From NCBI GenBank assembly GCA_009103225.1, contig RHPI01001559.1:209744-273743 (forward strand): DNA of 64,000 nt, written 5' to 3'. A model generated the notes under the pieces. The model saw only the letters and a list, made by a program, of their open reading frames with translations. It made no database searches and was not told where the DNA came from. This document shows positions 1-11,250 of this stretch, piece after piece (the first letter of the stretch is position 1; each line of letters opens with the position of its first letter). A program made the translations under genes and the position numbers. The stretch comes from Chlorokybus atmophyticus. Taxonomy: Eukaryota; Streptophyta; Chlorokybophyceae; Chlorokybales; Chlorokybaceae.

Positions 1-1395
1 TCATTAACATCCCAACCACCAAATGGATCTTGTCTGACAATATCTGCATTGCCATCAAGCAAGCATGCCATCTTCTTATCTCTGCACAACTTGCACCACA
101 ACCGCGACATGATCACCGAGGTCATATGGGTCTTTCAACGGCAGGCAGCAGTTTGAAAAGGTCAGGACTAGTGAGTGTAGCTGCATAGCAGAAGACGGTA
201 AAAACCCTCTGTTCAGTTCGACACATCTTGCAACCAACATGGATGTTGTTGCTTTCTCCTGGCTTACCTGTTCTGAGGTGTCCCAGTAGGTGTATCCATC
301 CACCGTTACAGTGATGGTGAACAGGTAGTCCTTCAACGCAGCTTTTCGGTTGATGATGCCCAGGGGCGCCAGGCGTGCGTTTTGGAATTATGCATACAAC
401 CGCTGGTATCCAGTGCCTACCTTCTCATGCACCTACGACAGCACACCCTGAGCTGGTCAAGTTGGTACAAGAGGGGCTTCACCATTCACATGTCTCAACA
501 ACGGTTATTGTTGAGCAACGTGAAGCTATATAACTCAACTTCGACTCAATATGTAATGTGCATATATTCCAGCAGATTTTGAAGCATGGCTTCACATGTC
601 TCAATAACAACAACCGTGGTTGTTAAGATACGTTGCTGCAATACACAATGCATTTGGAGTCAGAGTTGAGTTAGACTGGACTGTTGGAGACTGAACGCTT
701 CATACTGCAGTTGCATTGCTGTTGTTGAACCTTAACAACGGCCTTGAATATGGTAGTTTGCACGCACACACGCTATGTGCATAGTACACATCATCGCAAG
801 CAGGCATGCACGTGCACAGAGAGCCAAGCCTCAAATCGTAATATGAGCGTTCGCTGTTGCGTTTACGTGTGCTGAGTATACGTAGGCACGCATGCATACA
901 AGCTCAGTTGTGCGTGCACATGCACGTTCACAAGCATGCATGTTTATCATGATCATCATGCCATGACGGTCATGGCGCAGAACAGCTGACTTGATGTACA
1001 TGCTGCTTGAGCTAAGCGAGCTAAATCGCATGCGCGCGGTTCACGCTACTTGCGCTAAGCAGTATGTACATCAGAGTCATGCAACACTACCTCACATTGT
1101 GGACGCTGTGACCCTGAAGCAGACGGCCGTCAAGCTTAACGCACCACGAAACACGCACTTGGCCTGCTCGTTCTCACCACATTGCTTTGATGACTGAACG
1201 CTTTTGGCAAATAAGTTACTGTCATACCTCCTCGACCACAGGGTAGTTCTCCTGGCAGAGCTTCCGCCAGAGTGTCTCCTGCTGCGCCACCCACCGCCGG
1301 GCGCGGCAGACGCAGGCGCAACGAGCCAGCTGGCGTCCTTCCAACCGAGACAACACCTCATCAATCAGCAGCTCGCTGGCTAAGAGGCCATCCAT
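1..1395 (-). pseudogene. F1: F-box family gene, 3' truncated by window edge, frameshifted
   Basis: This is a member of the three-exon F-box family described under F11. Exon 1 (1395-1228) encodes an F-box starting MDGLLASELLIDEVLSRLEG and ends GAG|GTATGA. Exon 2 (432-268) aligns with YQRLYA...DYLFTITVTV of the other copies and ends CAG|GTAAGC. Exon 3 starts at 180 and runs off the window. Exon 2 has an in-frame TAA where paralogs have CAA (after QRLYA). Exon 3 changes frame next to VVQVVQR, where the reading meets TAA and then resumes one frame over as KKMACLLD. In the F-box, the Trp of the usual CRAW is Arg. The copy is therefore probably a decayed paralog, unless the indel is a sequencing error. 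The intron between exons 1 and 2 is about 800 bp and rich in TG and TGCATGCA. Confidence 0.8.
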
Positions 1396-1660
1396 GGTGG
1401 CGCCACCGCCACCGCCACCGCCGCCTATGGTAACAGCAGTGCTGAGAAGCCTAAGCATGCACTTGTGAGCTTGCATGTACACAAGCGAGCATGTAGTTGA
1501 GCACAACAGCAGAGGTGGCAAGCAGGCAGTGGCGGCATGGTAGAGCAGAGGTTGATGTGATGTGACAGCTGTTGGCACTGCGTCAAGAGCTGGAGGAGGG
1601 CAAGCGCGAGCAGCTTTGAGGGACCAATCCTGCTGTGGCGAACAAGCATAGCATGCAGTA
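1396..1660 (-). promoter_or_regulatory. Upstream region of F1, class B
   Basis: The sequence just upstream of the F1 ATG matches the upstream regions of F6 and F8. Shared segments include GCGCTTGCCCTCCTCCAGC (read on the minus strand), a CTCTTGACGCAG block, and ACATCAACCTCTGCTC. A run of GGC repeats sits immediately before the ATG, as in most copies. It is inferred to be promoter plus 5' UTR from position and conservation. No TATA box or mapped start was identified. Confidence 0.45.
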
Positions 1661-3284
1661 GCTCTAGCAATTGATTAAATGCGTTTTCTGCTGCCGTAAC
1701 GTCCTGATGGCAGGGCAAGAGCTGTTGACTTTAAGCTGCCATTCCGTCCGTGAGTGTGAGGCTGGCAGCCAGGGCATGCACGTGAGTGAGTGCTGTTGTG
1801 CCATGTGCTATGAACACTGAAGCAAGCTGCATGCGCCACTGTCACAACAAACACCACATGTGAACCAGTTGTTACTGCTAGGCGCCGCCACAACCGGTTT
1901 GTGCATGCAGACGCGAATAAAACTAGAGGCCAGCTGTACCTAACAGCAACTTGCACTGTGTTTGAAACACACAGTGCATACCGATTGGCACTATGAGGTT
2001 CCTGAGGTACAGCTGGCGCCTATTTTTGCCATCCAATCTGATACCATAACCCCCAGCAAACAAGGTAGCAAGCACCATGAGTGCTGGGCATCCGTAGATG
2101 ACCTCAGCCATGCACGCAGCTCGTATAGTCGCACCCTGCCGGCAACACGCGTCATCTATGCCTTGGTTGAGACTGCAGCATCTGTTCCATGGAGTTGCCG
2201 ACCGCAGCTATGCAACTGTGCAAGCCATAAACACACAGACGCACGATACGCACATTCGCATGCGTGTGCATACACAACTGCACGCACACGCACACATTGC
2301 TGATTAGCAATGTTAGCATCTCAAGTTGAACTCGCTGACTGGTTCCCATGCATCCACTGGCACACTCAGGTGCTGCAATGTTGCAGCCGGCCTGGAGACA
2401 GCCTCAGCTTCCTTCAGCAGTGCTCGCATGCGTGCATCGTCTTACCTCTGGCCACCACCACCAAGCAGTCCTTAGTGCAGCTGGACGCCCGGCCCGGGCC
2501 CTCAGGGGCCCTCATTCCCTCCGAGCAGATGTGAGACAACATATCAACATTTCATGCTAAGTTGTGACCCGCCGACCAACGCACTGCTGACTTCTTCGAC
2601 GTGACGCGCGATGTTTACCATGTGCTGATCAGGCTTGTAGCTAGCATAGAGCGGCTTTCTGAGCTTATCGGGCAATCGGCAATATTGATGCTGACTGACT
2701 CAGTATCCTGACTATATGTTTACCCTTGGCGCTGGAAGACACATGGAAGTGCCCACTCTACTCAAGGCTTGCTATCACACAGTCTCAATGTGGCAGCATT
2801 GCATGGGCGCGCACAGCAAGATTCTGCAAGAAAATGGTTTCATCTTGCTTCGAGCGACAAGCACGCGTGCGTGCGCCCACATATACGTCACATGCGCTCA
2901 CGAGCATACCCACACACCCACACGAGCACACGTGCACAACCACCAACACATGCGCACAAGCTTTTACACACGCCATACTCGGACACAAGCACATGCATTT
3001 GCAAATGTTGGGTCGATGTGCTCGACCACGCACAGCATTAGGTAAATAACGCATGCACAAGCAATGGCTGTAGTGCTTGGCTAGCATGGTCGGTCACTTT
3101 CATTGACCTGACATGCATGCAAGGCGTGTTCCCAGTGACATTACTACCTTTGGCGCACTGAGCACACTCCCCTCCGTGTTGTACTGTTAAATGAGTCACA
3201 TGATTGTGCGCATGATGTTGGTCTGATGTCGTAACTTCAGAAAACACATTGTGATGTCGACTCCTACAAGCACTTTCGTAGCAG
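1661..3284. other. Intergenic, no gene recognised
   Basis: I find no conserved domain in this stretch on either strand. The open frames are short and rich in Cys and His because of CA/TG-rich, TGCATGCA-rich DNA. A CA-rich tract lies at about 2860-2990. The base composition resembles the introns of the F-box genes. Confidence 0.5.
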
Positions 3285-3450
3285 CACACAAACAACCCGA
3301 GCTTCGTAACATGCACTGCGTGTTTGCAATCCATGCCAGTACCAATCATTCGTTGCGTAATAGAGTTGCACTGCCTTGCGTAGATATAACATCACGAAGC
3401 AAGGTGAGTTGCTTGACGGGATGTTGCGCAAGTTGTCATGCTACAGCTAT

Positions 3451-4954
3451 TTATGTCAAGACACCAGACTGCGCAAGCAACAGTCCACACCAAGTGATGT
3501 GCTTGCTGGCGAACAAGTCATCGAGTTGCTGTGGGGAGAACTGCTTAGTGAAGTGGTCGTCTGAACAGCGAACAAACACCCGATCAACCTGTTTTTCCAA
3601 CTCGCTGTGGCCAGGTAACCTCAAGCCAGAAACCACGCAGCAGCAGACGATAGCTGAACCAAGCTCCACATTGGGCCCCAGAGCAGCAACCAACACTTCA
3701 TCATCGTTCGACCTGGTTGTATCCCAACCAAAAACAATTTCGTTGCTTTCATCAGCATATGCACGGGTGTTGAGCAATGCTATCTTGCCGTCTCTGCACC
3801 GCACAACTTGCACCACAACATCAACATGGTCAGCAAGGTCAAGTGGCCTTCTCAGCAGCAGGCGGCAGTCTTCAAGAGACATGGCCAGCAAGTGTAGCTG
3901 CACAACAGAAGATAGGCAAACACTATTGAGTTCCACATGTCTTGCGCCCAACATGGATGCTGTTTTTCTTCTCTTGCCTTACCTGCTCTGCAGTATTGCA
4001 GTGAACAGCTTGATCCACCCATAAAGTGATGGTGAACAGGTAGTCCTCTTATACAGGTTGACGGTTGCTTATGGGAGCCAAGCCTGCGCTGTGACATTGT
4101 GCATACAACCGCTGGTATCCAGTGCCAATCTGCTCATGCACCTGAGAGAGGCACACTCTGGTCAGTTTAATCTCACAAAGGTCGATGTTAAGACACTCAA
4201 CACCATGCATGCTGCTACCTTTGCTGGACAATTAGTGTGCACATTGCACATTAGTGTGCATATTGGCAGTTGACTCCTGAAGGCAACTGTACTGCTGAAA
4301 GGTGGTAGCCATTTGCACGCATGCACCCACACATGTGTTCCAGGTCAACTTGTTCAACGCACGCGCTGCACACAACTGCAACATAACAGTCAACACACAC
4401 AGAGTCAAGCCCCGTCAAGTTCTTGATGGGTGTTGGCTGCTATGCTGCGGTTGTGTGGAATCCTTGCGTGAAGATATGAACTGGAGCACGTGCAGGCACA
4501 CATGCATACAGGACCGGTTGCATGCAACTGTACGTCCATAAGCATGCACAACCAACCTGATGTTGCACGTGCGATGTCATGGCTAAGAACCGCTTACATG
4601 ACCTGCATACTACTCAGCTAAGTAGCACTTATACATGGCATGTAGGGCATCCTGCAATATCCCACATTGCGTAACCTCTGAATCATGAGCCAAACGACGC
4701 CATGCCAAGCATTCGGACTTTGCTTCTCTCTCTCACAACAGGGTGACTGGATGTTAAGCTAGCCAAAGCCAACACATTGGTCATCAAACCTTCGCGGCCA
4801 CAAAGTAGTGCTGCAGGCAGAGACTCTTCCACAGCGCCTCCTGCTGCGCCGCCCGCCGCCAGGCGCGGCAGACACAGGCGCACCTCGCCAGCTCGCGTCC
4901 GCCCAGCCGAGAGAACACCTCATCAACCAGCAGCTCGCTGACCAGGACGTCCAT
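3451..4954 (-). pseudogene. F2: F-box family gene with nonsense codon in exon 2
   Basis: The exons are 4954-4790 (F-box, MDVLVSELLVDEVFSRLGG onward), 4141-3983 (VHEQIGTGYQRLYAQ onward) and 3897-3451 (LHLLAMSLEDCRLLLRRP onward). Exons 1 and 3 are open. Exon 2 contains TAA in the NRQPV_EDYLF segment. The duplicate F3 has TTA (Leu) there, so this is a single-base nonsense change. The family's terminal TGT-TGA after ITW reads TGT-GGA here, extending the frame by about 14 codons to a TAA. The exon 1 donor is GTTTGA, weaker than the GTGTGT or GTAAGC of other copies. If translated it would be truncated after the F-box. This is the left copy of the 2.2-kb duplication. Confidence 0.85.
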
Positions 4955-5140
4955 GGCGGCGCCACCGCCGCCGCCGCCGCTGTCACATCAGCAAGCAGCA
5001 GCAGCAGCATGCAGACACAACAAGTGCTAAGCTTAGGTGAGAGTGACAGCGCTTGGTTCAGCCGCATGCTGGCGGCGGCGGCATGCAGTGTATGTGCTTC
5101 AGTAGTTGTGGCGCTGCTGGAAAGTGCTCTAAGAGTTAAG
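4955..5140 (-). promoter_or_regulatory. Upstream region of F2, class A
   Basis: This 5' region is shared with F3, F5, F7 and F10. It has GGC repeats at the ATG, a segment with CTTAGCACTTG, then AACCAAGCGC, a GCCGCCGCC stretch with GCATGC, and GCACATACACTGCATG. It differs from the class B leader of F1, F6 and F8. A promoter/5' UTR role is inferred only from position and conservation. Confidence 0.45.
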
Positions 5141-5462
5141 GTCTATGCAAGGCGCGCAAGCAGCGGCTGCCTTCAAGCTTCTTGACTGCTGCACTGCCAA
5201 TCGAAATGCGTGCCTGCGTGTCGTTCAAGTAAGCGTCATTAAGGGCATGCAAGCTACTGCTCTTGCTAGTTGCACAAGCACAAACCAGCACCGTAACTGC
5301 AGCCATTGGTTAGCGCAGCAACGGATGCTTATTGCCTCCTTTTACAAGCAAAGTGACTTACCGAGAGGCTCCCTAAGCGAGCTACATGGTGTCTGTGTGA
5401 TTTGGCACACGATAGTAAGCAGCGAAGGGGCACCAAGAACCTGCCTTGAGTGACTGCGCTTG

Positions 5463-5742
5463 CCCCTGACGCAATGCATGTGCTGGGAGGCATTATCGAC
5501 CACCTGCTTACTGCTGTGTACGACGCTGCGAAGGAACGCATGTCCATCCACGATACAGATGATCTGCAATCTATGCACGTCTTAGTGTTGCTTTTGTGTT
5601 CAACACGAAAGCCACGTGCTCACAAGCAGATGTGCACAGGCCAAATGCATGTAAGACGATTTTACGGGTTTCGCACTTCAAGGCACCCACAAGCACAGTA
5701 GATTTCTTCCTGTCCAACCACTCCTTTCAGATGGTGGAGAAC
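5463..5742. other. Short spacer before element A
   Basis: I see no gene here. The final GTG at 5743-5745 is one copy of the 3-bp target duplication of element A. Confidence 0.6.
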
Positions 5743-5745
5743 GTG

Positions 5746-6110
5746 CACACGGCTTGACGTTGAAGAACCATGCATGGTCCTTTCACGGACCCCGCGGACC
5801 ATGCATGATCCGTACTTCGCGGGCCACGACTGCCTGGTCCGCGGGGGACGGACCGTTCCTGGTCCATTCGGGGCTCCGCGGCCCGTGAGTGGCTGGCGCG
5901 GCGACGCGCACCACGCATGGTTCGTGCCGCACCATCCATGGTGCGGCACGGACCAGTAATGTACGCTGGCCCTTGAATGTGGACCAGGTGCGGTCCCGCA
6001 GTCCTGCGGCCCTACTACAGTAGCACGCACCGTACATGGTGCCGCACGGTCCGCGCCGCATCATGTACGGTGCAGCACGGACCGTGACCGCGGCCCTGCC
6101 GCTATCATGA
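5746..6110. repeat. Left subterminal palindrome array of element A
   Basis: Many imperfect palindromes of the form (G)GACCATGCATGGTCC or CACCATNNATGGTG follow each other closely, together with GCGGCACGGACC blocks. Subterminal repeats of this sort bind transposase in characterised CACTA elements. Here that role is inferred. Four such arrays exist in the window, two per element. Confidence 0.75.
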
Positions 6111-6179
6111 GTAGGTAGCAACAACCTACGTAAGGTACAATAGATTGCCTAAATGCCTGATTGCACAAGTGCACTTAAC

Positions 6180-7085
6180 GTGTTACTTGACAAGCTGCAC
6201 CGACTGTCGGCTATACACCCGTGGACAGCCGCAAGTGGATAGCCGCAAATGGTCGGCGGCTGACTGACAGCCAGCCGGCTGTCAATTAAGCTGTAAGCGG
6301 CTGTCTATGCAATCAACATACTTCATAGTACTGTACGTATATTTGCAAAAGTTTGTGGACATGCACCATTAACATGTTCTATGCGTTTATTCAAGTATCT
6401 ACGTATATATAAACATTGTACATGTTCATGTGTATACGTAATGCATTTTATACATGTTATATAGTACATATAAATGTTAGCGTGTGCACAAATGGATCTA
6501 ATCTTATACGCATAGATACGCAGGTTTAATTGTTATATCAATAGTATTTAGGTTGAGCCGTTTACAGGTATGTCTCATATAATATACGTACAAGAAATAT
6601 ACATAATAAATGTCACTTATTATTATAGCCTCTTATGAGACCGCAGAATGATTGACAGCCCCGACCAAGCATTGTGTCCAACCAGCCAGTAAATACCTAC
6701 GTTGGTGCCGCAATGCGGTTTTAAAATCTATACCATGCAAACATAAATACACGTTTAAATGCTATAAATACTACATACACGAATGCTTACATATATACAC
6801 ATGTAGATGTGTGTATGCGTACGCAAGCAAGATGTTGACAACCCCTAATAAGGTTACATACTCATGGACAGCCCCCAACAAAGCATTGTAGTTTACAAAC
6901 CTTGGCAGCCGCCGAGTTCTCGGCGGCTGTCTGTGTCATCAATAATGACCTAATCTACCGTTGGTACAGCCTATGCACATTGATAGCGCATGCACTGCCT
7001 ATGGGCCTGTCAATTCACAACGCCGACTTCCTGTGCAATTTCCGCTGCCGACAGTCGCCAAGCGGCCGTCGGTACAGTCTATAAC
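6180..7085. repeat. Stem-loop clusters around an AT-rich core in element A
   Basis: Repeated GACAGCCGC and GCGGCTGTC motifs make strong potential hairpins at 6180-6330. At 6900-6935 GGCAGCCGCCGAG pairs with CTCGGCGGCTGTC, and more copies follow to 7085. The DNA between them (6331-6889) is AT-rich with TATACATGTA-type sequence and no credible gene. The same arrangement is found in element B at 22855-24590. Confidence 0.65.
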
Positions 7086-7124
7086 GCAAGTACTACGTTG
7101 ACTTTACTGATACGTGCACATGTA

Positions 7125-10100
7125 GGGTAAATAGAGCGAACTTCGTAGGTTTTTTTATACAGTAGGTTGTGGCGGCCGCTACGTTGTTTTTTTGGCGGTG
7201 ATGTGGCTGTACGTTTTGTAGATAAAGTTTTTAGCTACACAGTGATATTTTTTGCACAAATTATGGCCAAGTGACGCGCTGTCATCAGGGCGCCAAAGTT
7301 GAGGTGTGGAGGGTGTATCTCAAAACCGGATTTCACCCTAATTTCGTGAGTGAAAAGTACCTGTGGCAGGCATTTCGTGCACAGTGAGTGGTGTGAGAGG
7401 GGTTGAGGGGTGTGGGGCCCTATCAATGGAAGTATCGGCATGACAGGCGGTGCTGTCATGCCTGTTGGAGGGTTGCCGTGCATATTGGCTGCAGCCATTT
7501 CTTCACGCACGCAACCTTGCCGCCAAGATGAGTCAGTTTGCGAGGTTGTGTGGGCGGCGGCAGCGCTGATCATGGGGTTGAGCAAGGGTGGAGGGCGCAC
7601 GCCATCAGCAGCATGCACATCAAGCAAGGTGAGGTGTAAGCTAGGGAGTGATGCATGCATGCATGTAATTGTGTTATGCAAGCTAAGTCATATGTACAGG
7701 GTTGCATGCAAGTTGCTGGCCTAGGGTACATGCAGTGTGCGTGCGTGTTCTGCAACTGCTTGGCTGCCTTGATGTCTAGGCTAACTACTTGTTCTGTTTT
7801 GCAGCTCTCCTCCTCGCCTCTCTCGCCTCGCGCTCCTGCCTTTGCGCTCTCCAGCGAGCTCCAGCTTCCCTTGCAGCTGGGTGGGGAGTGAAGCGGTTGT
7901 TGACGTAGTCTTCAGCTATGTCTGCGAAAGGTTCTCCTGCTTGGTTGTCACACAAGACAGGGTCCCAAACATAGCGCATGAGAAGTGCGTTGGCCTCTGC
8001 TGCAGTCTTCTCCCTCTGTGCCTTCTCAAAGTGAGCTGCTGCCTCCTGCTCCTCCTTCTGCCTGTCTGCCTCTTGCTGCTTCTCCTGCTGTCTTGCCCTC
8101 CTCTCATCCTTCTCTGCTTGCTCCAGCCTCTTTTTCGCCTCGCTGGCGGCCTTCTTCGCTGCCTGAGCCTTCCCCTTCTCAGCGGCAACGAACTTCGCTG
8201 CCTCAGCCTTCTCTGCCCTGTCTTCTGCTCTCTTAACCTTGGCTTGGCGTTTGCGTTCCTTCTCGTTCTCTTGTTCTACTAGCATTGCATGTAGCTCATT
8301 ACTGGTGAGCAAGTGGGCTGAAGTGACACCTCTCCTTCTCTTGGGAGCTTCTGTGTGGAGGGTGCAGTCTTCCACCTCTGGGTTCGTGGTATCCGCAGTA
8401 GCGTTGGCATCGTCTTCCGCATCGATAGCTTCCAGCAGAGCTCTCAGATGGCCTGCCGGCTGCACAGGGGGCAAGTACTTGTCCACACAGTGCTTGTCTA
8501 GGGGGTAGAGTCCGCATGCACGAAATCCGTTGATGATGTTTTGCGGGGAGAGTCCAACTCTGAATGGTTGCACCATCAAGCCTAAGAACTCATTACGAGA
8601 CAGGTGGTAATTGTAGCGCTTGCGCATCCTCTCTTGATATTGTTTTCTGTACTCCTCCTTGAATGGATGGAAGCAACTCACATCTAGCACTTGCAGTCTG
8701 TGCGTGGTGTGAGGAGGAAGGATGAGGATATGCAAGCCAGCATCTTTGGCGAACTGTATCATTGCAGGGTTGTAGCGGCTCACATGTCCATCAATGACCA
8801 GCAGGGCGGGGTTGGTAGTGGAGACCCCTCCCGGCATGTGTGCTACCAGAATCTTCTCCACCCACGCCTCAAAGATGTCAGTAGTCATCCATGCGTTTTC
8901 TTGTGCCTTGAAGCGTGCTCCAGCCACATCAAAGACCTTGTAGTCACCCGTGAGTCTCTGGCCCTTGAGAATGACCAAAGGTGGGAATACATATCCAGCA
9001 CCACTCACAGCACACATCAGGGTCACATGCTCTCTGCTGCCAGTGGTGGCAGTTTGAGCCCACTTGGAACCACTGCAAACACACAAGCCATGTGAGTCAG
9101 AGTCTACCTCAGTTTGCATTGTGCATTGCATGCAGCATGCCTTGCATCACACAGTGCATCTCACCTTGCCACTATTACTCTCTGATTCTGCATTGCCGTG
9201 TCAGGTTCCACACCAATCTCGTCAGCGATGATGCGGTCAGGGCCCTTTCCCAACTTGTGCACAACCTCCTCCAACAGGTTAAAGTAATGCTCAACCACTG
9301 ACCTGCTCAACCCCACCCTCCTAGAGCGATCCAGAGGTTCAGCCTTCCTTGAAGTGAGGTTGTTCCTCGCTAGAAATGCATCACACCATTTGCGCCCAGG
9401 TAAGCCATGCTGCAGCTGCAGTCTTCTTTCATCTTTGGCAAGCCGTTTGCCAACTTCAAGGCAGATCTCCGTCCATGCCATTGCCCTTCCCACTTGGTTT
9501 CGTGCATTCACATACTCTGCCAGGTCCTTCTCCTCTGCCTCGGATAGCGAAGAGGGAGCACCTGGACGCCTACACAGCATGCATTTCAGTTGGCAACTTT
9601 TGCACACTTACATACATTCACACTGTCAGCACACACACTAACTCTACTTACTTGTAATGTTGCAGCTTGTCTGGGTTTTGGCAATAGTCGCGGAATGTGG
9701 TGTAGGGCATGTTGAGCTCTCTTGTTGCTGTGCCCACAGTCATACACCCTCTATTGACTGCATTCACCACACGGTTGATGTCTTCCAGGTGGTGGCGGTG
9801 GTTTATATAGCTGCCTCTGGGTCCCTTGTTGCTGGGTGTCTTCGCTCTAACACGCCCTGCATGCACATGCACGCAACAACATGAGTGACAACGGGTGGTC
9901 TGAGTGGCATGCAGGCCACAAGGATGATGCTGCAGTTCCAGCAACACTGCACACCCACCCGAACTCCCTTGCTGCGTGGCATAGGTGGAGGTAGAGGTAG
10001 TCCTAGTATGAGGTAGAAGTATGAGCTAGACTGCCCAATACTATTCTTCTGCAACTAGCTACTCCTTGTTTTCTTTTCTGATTGCTTGCTTGCTACTAAC

Positions 10101-10742
10101 ACTCAAAACACATTGCTGATTGCTGCATTGCGGCTAACACACACTTGTATGCACTGCAATCTCACCCCAAGATGCCTAGCAACCCGCACTCAACCCACCA
10201 ATGCACTAGCTCAACTCACAATGGCAATGGCTTGAGTGGGCTGGTCACTCTCACACAACCCATTTCAAACATCCCCACACGTTAGGCAAAAGCGCCAATC
10301 CAAAATTCAAACGTGCAAGCCAAGTATAGCACATTTTGGTTTTTCACCATTGCGTCACGCGTTACCCCCATCACCCTAGTTTGATAACTTTTGCACCCCC
10401 GCGTCAATTGATGTGAAACTTTAGACATTATCAAAGCATTATACAAGGACTCGTTTGCGCTTTACTTCACTTACTTCTGACAACTACAGCCCAAGATATA
10501 ATCTGTCAAAGTTAGGGTATCATGTACACATTTAGAATGTCATATATATCCCCTATTCAAAAAATGAAATAAGCCGCCACACAAGTCCGTTTGCTCTACT
10601 TTTTAGCTCTATAGAAGCCTACACTCATGTAGATCCTACCCTATAAGTATCAGACCAATCAGAGCAGAGATGCGCCTGCCAGAGCAGTTACGGTGACAGG
10701 GAACGAAATTAGGGCGTACTACGAAGTTCGCTCTATTTACCC
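7125..10742 (-). mobile_element. Pogo/Tc1-mariner-type DNA transposon inserted in element A
   Basis: This 3618-bp element has perfect 24-bp terminal inverted repeats beginning GGGTAAATAGAGCGAACTTC. It is flanked by TA on both sides (7123-7124 and 10743-10744), the target duplication of the Tc1-mariner superfamily. It carries one transposase gene on the minus strand. Deleting the element and one TA rejoins ...CACATG-TA-GCTAAGTGG, which matches the corresponding junction of element B, so the insertion is directly visible. Perfect TIRs and an open transposase suggest a recent insertion. Outside the gene, 7125-7784 and 10060-10742 hold no other recognised feature. Confidence 0.9.
7785..9982 (-). 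CDS. Pogo-type DDE transposase
   Basis: This transposase cuts and reinserts the surrounding element in the nucleus. Proposed exons are 9982 to about 9955 (MPRSKG...), 9856-9652, 9569-9175 and 9072-7785, ending in TAG. The first junction is the least certain. The second exon has a helix-turn-helix like the Psq/CENP-B type (MTVGTATRELNMPYTTFRDY). The third continues the DNA-binding region and reaches the first catalytic Asp (IIADEIG). The last exon has GSKWAQT, the second Asp in LLVIDGHVSRYN, and the third in PPHTTHRLQVLDV, giving a D-D-D catalytic set. The C-terminal third is a long, highly charged Lys/Glu/Arg/Ala coiled coil. No internal stop was seen, so it may be active. Confidence 0.85.
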
Positions 10743-10980
10743 TAGCTAAGTGGTTAGGGTGTTGTGTTTGACTTCCAAAAGTCTTGGGTTCGATTCTCGG
10801 TGGACGCATGTGTTCGTGACTAATCATTTCTCCGCGGCGTCGTGCGCTGCAACCTGCGGCCCCGCAGGCCGGGCGTGGCCGGTACCGTTGGCTCAAGATA
10901 GAACACTTTTCCGTCATTTGCAATAACATCTGATGCTTATGAATAAATAATGCGGTCGATGGTGCGCTGGCCGGACCAGT
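10743..10980 (+). repeat. tRNA-like (SINE-head-like) module in element A
   Basis: TAGCTAAGTGGTTAGGG resembles a pol III A-box, and GGGTTCGATTCT about 35 bases later resembles a B-box/T-arm. The anticodon arm is degenerate, so this is not a working tRNA gene. A GC-rich body follows, with CCTGCGGCCCCGCAGGCCGG and GGGCGTGGCCGGTACCG, then CACTTTTCCGTCATTTGCAA. The same module lies inverted in element B (19320-19496 plus 22798-22815). The pogo insertion lies at its first TA. Confidence 0.65.
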
Positions 10981-11247
10981 CATGATTTAATGTACATTTG
11001 CATGATTAATTAAGTCCCTGGTCCGCTGGCTGGCTTGTACCAAGTCCTGACGCGACCGTAAACCGGCCGGACCAGACATGGTGCGACCCCAAAAAAACAT
11101 GGGACCGTTCACGTGAGGTTTGGACCATGCATGGTCCGACTGTCAATGACAGCCGGACCATACATGATCCACCGATTTCACTAAGCAGGGCACAATCCCG
11201 GCCCGAAGGCACGGACCATTCATGGTCCATTAATGTCAAGCGGTGTG
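10981..11247. repeat. Right subterminal palindrome array of element A
   Basis: The array contains GGACCATGCATGGTCC, GGACCATACATGATCC and GGACCATTCATGGTCC, plus diverged copies. It ends in the terminal repeat at 11247. It aligns along its length with 19033-19310 of element B read in reverse complement, including the ACCGATTTCA...AGCAGG segment. Confidence 0.7.
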
Positions 11248-11250
11248 GTG

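Larger units (their letters stand above)
3285..5462. repeat. Segmental duplication, left copy (F2 region)
   Basis: This stretch of about 2.2 kb matches 32478-34708 in the same orientation. The match covers the 3' flank, all three exons, both introns, the 5' region and further upstream sequence of an F-box gene. Similarity starts near CCCGAGCTTC and fades after AAGAACCTGCCTTG. Differences are scattered substitutions and small indels, so the duplication is recent but not brand new. Confidence 0.85.
5746..11247 (+). mobile_element. Element A: non-autonomous CACTA-like transposon, interrupted by a pogo element
   Basis: The ends are inverted repeats: CACACGGCTTGACGTTGAAG at 5746 and its degenerate complement ending CAAGCGGTGTG at 11247. 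The flanking GTG triplets (5743-5745 and 11248-11250) form a 3-bp target duplication, as is typical of CACTA/EnSpm elements. The canonical CACTA start reads CACAC here. Internal order: subterminal palindromes (5746-6110), GACAGCCG stem-loops (6180-6330), AT-rich core, more stem-loops (6890-7085), a tRNA-like module, and right palindromes (10981-11247). Removing the pogo insertion (7125-10742) leaves about 1.9 kb. No CACTA transposase was found, so mobility would have to be supplied in trans. Element B is a second copy in the opposite orientation. Confidence 0.75.

Noticed and set aside
2785-3087. Overlapping open frames of 90-109 codons on both strands
   Set aside because: They come from CA/TG-rich repeats. 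The products are His/Thr/Cys-rich with no domain and appear in all frames.
5783-6124. Open frames through the palindrome array of element A (and 24632-25102 in B)
   Set aside because: The frames are open on several strands at once because of repeated GGACCAT units lacking stops. The proteins are just the repeat translated.
6331-6889. AT-rich core of elements A and B as a replication origin or scaffold-attachment site
   Set aside because: Base composition alone is not evidence. No conserved origin motif is known for this organism.
10743-10815. Functional tRNA gene at the A-box/B-box pair
   Set aside because: The anticodon stem-loop is irregular and no acceptor stem forms. The copy in element B differs at the anticodon region, so this is tRNA-derived, not a tRNA gene.
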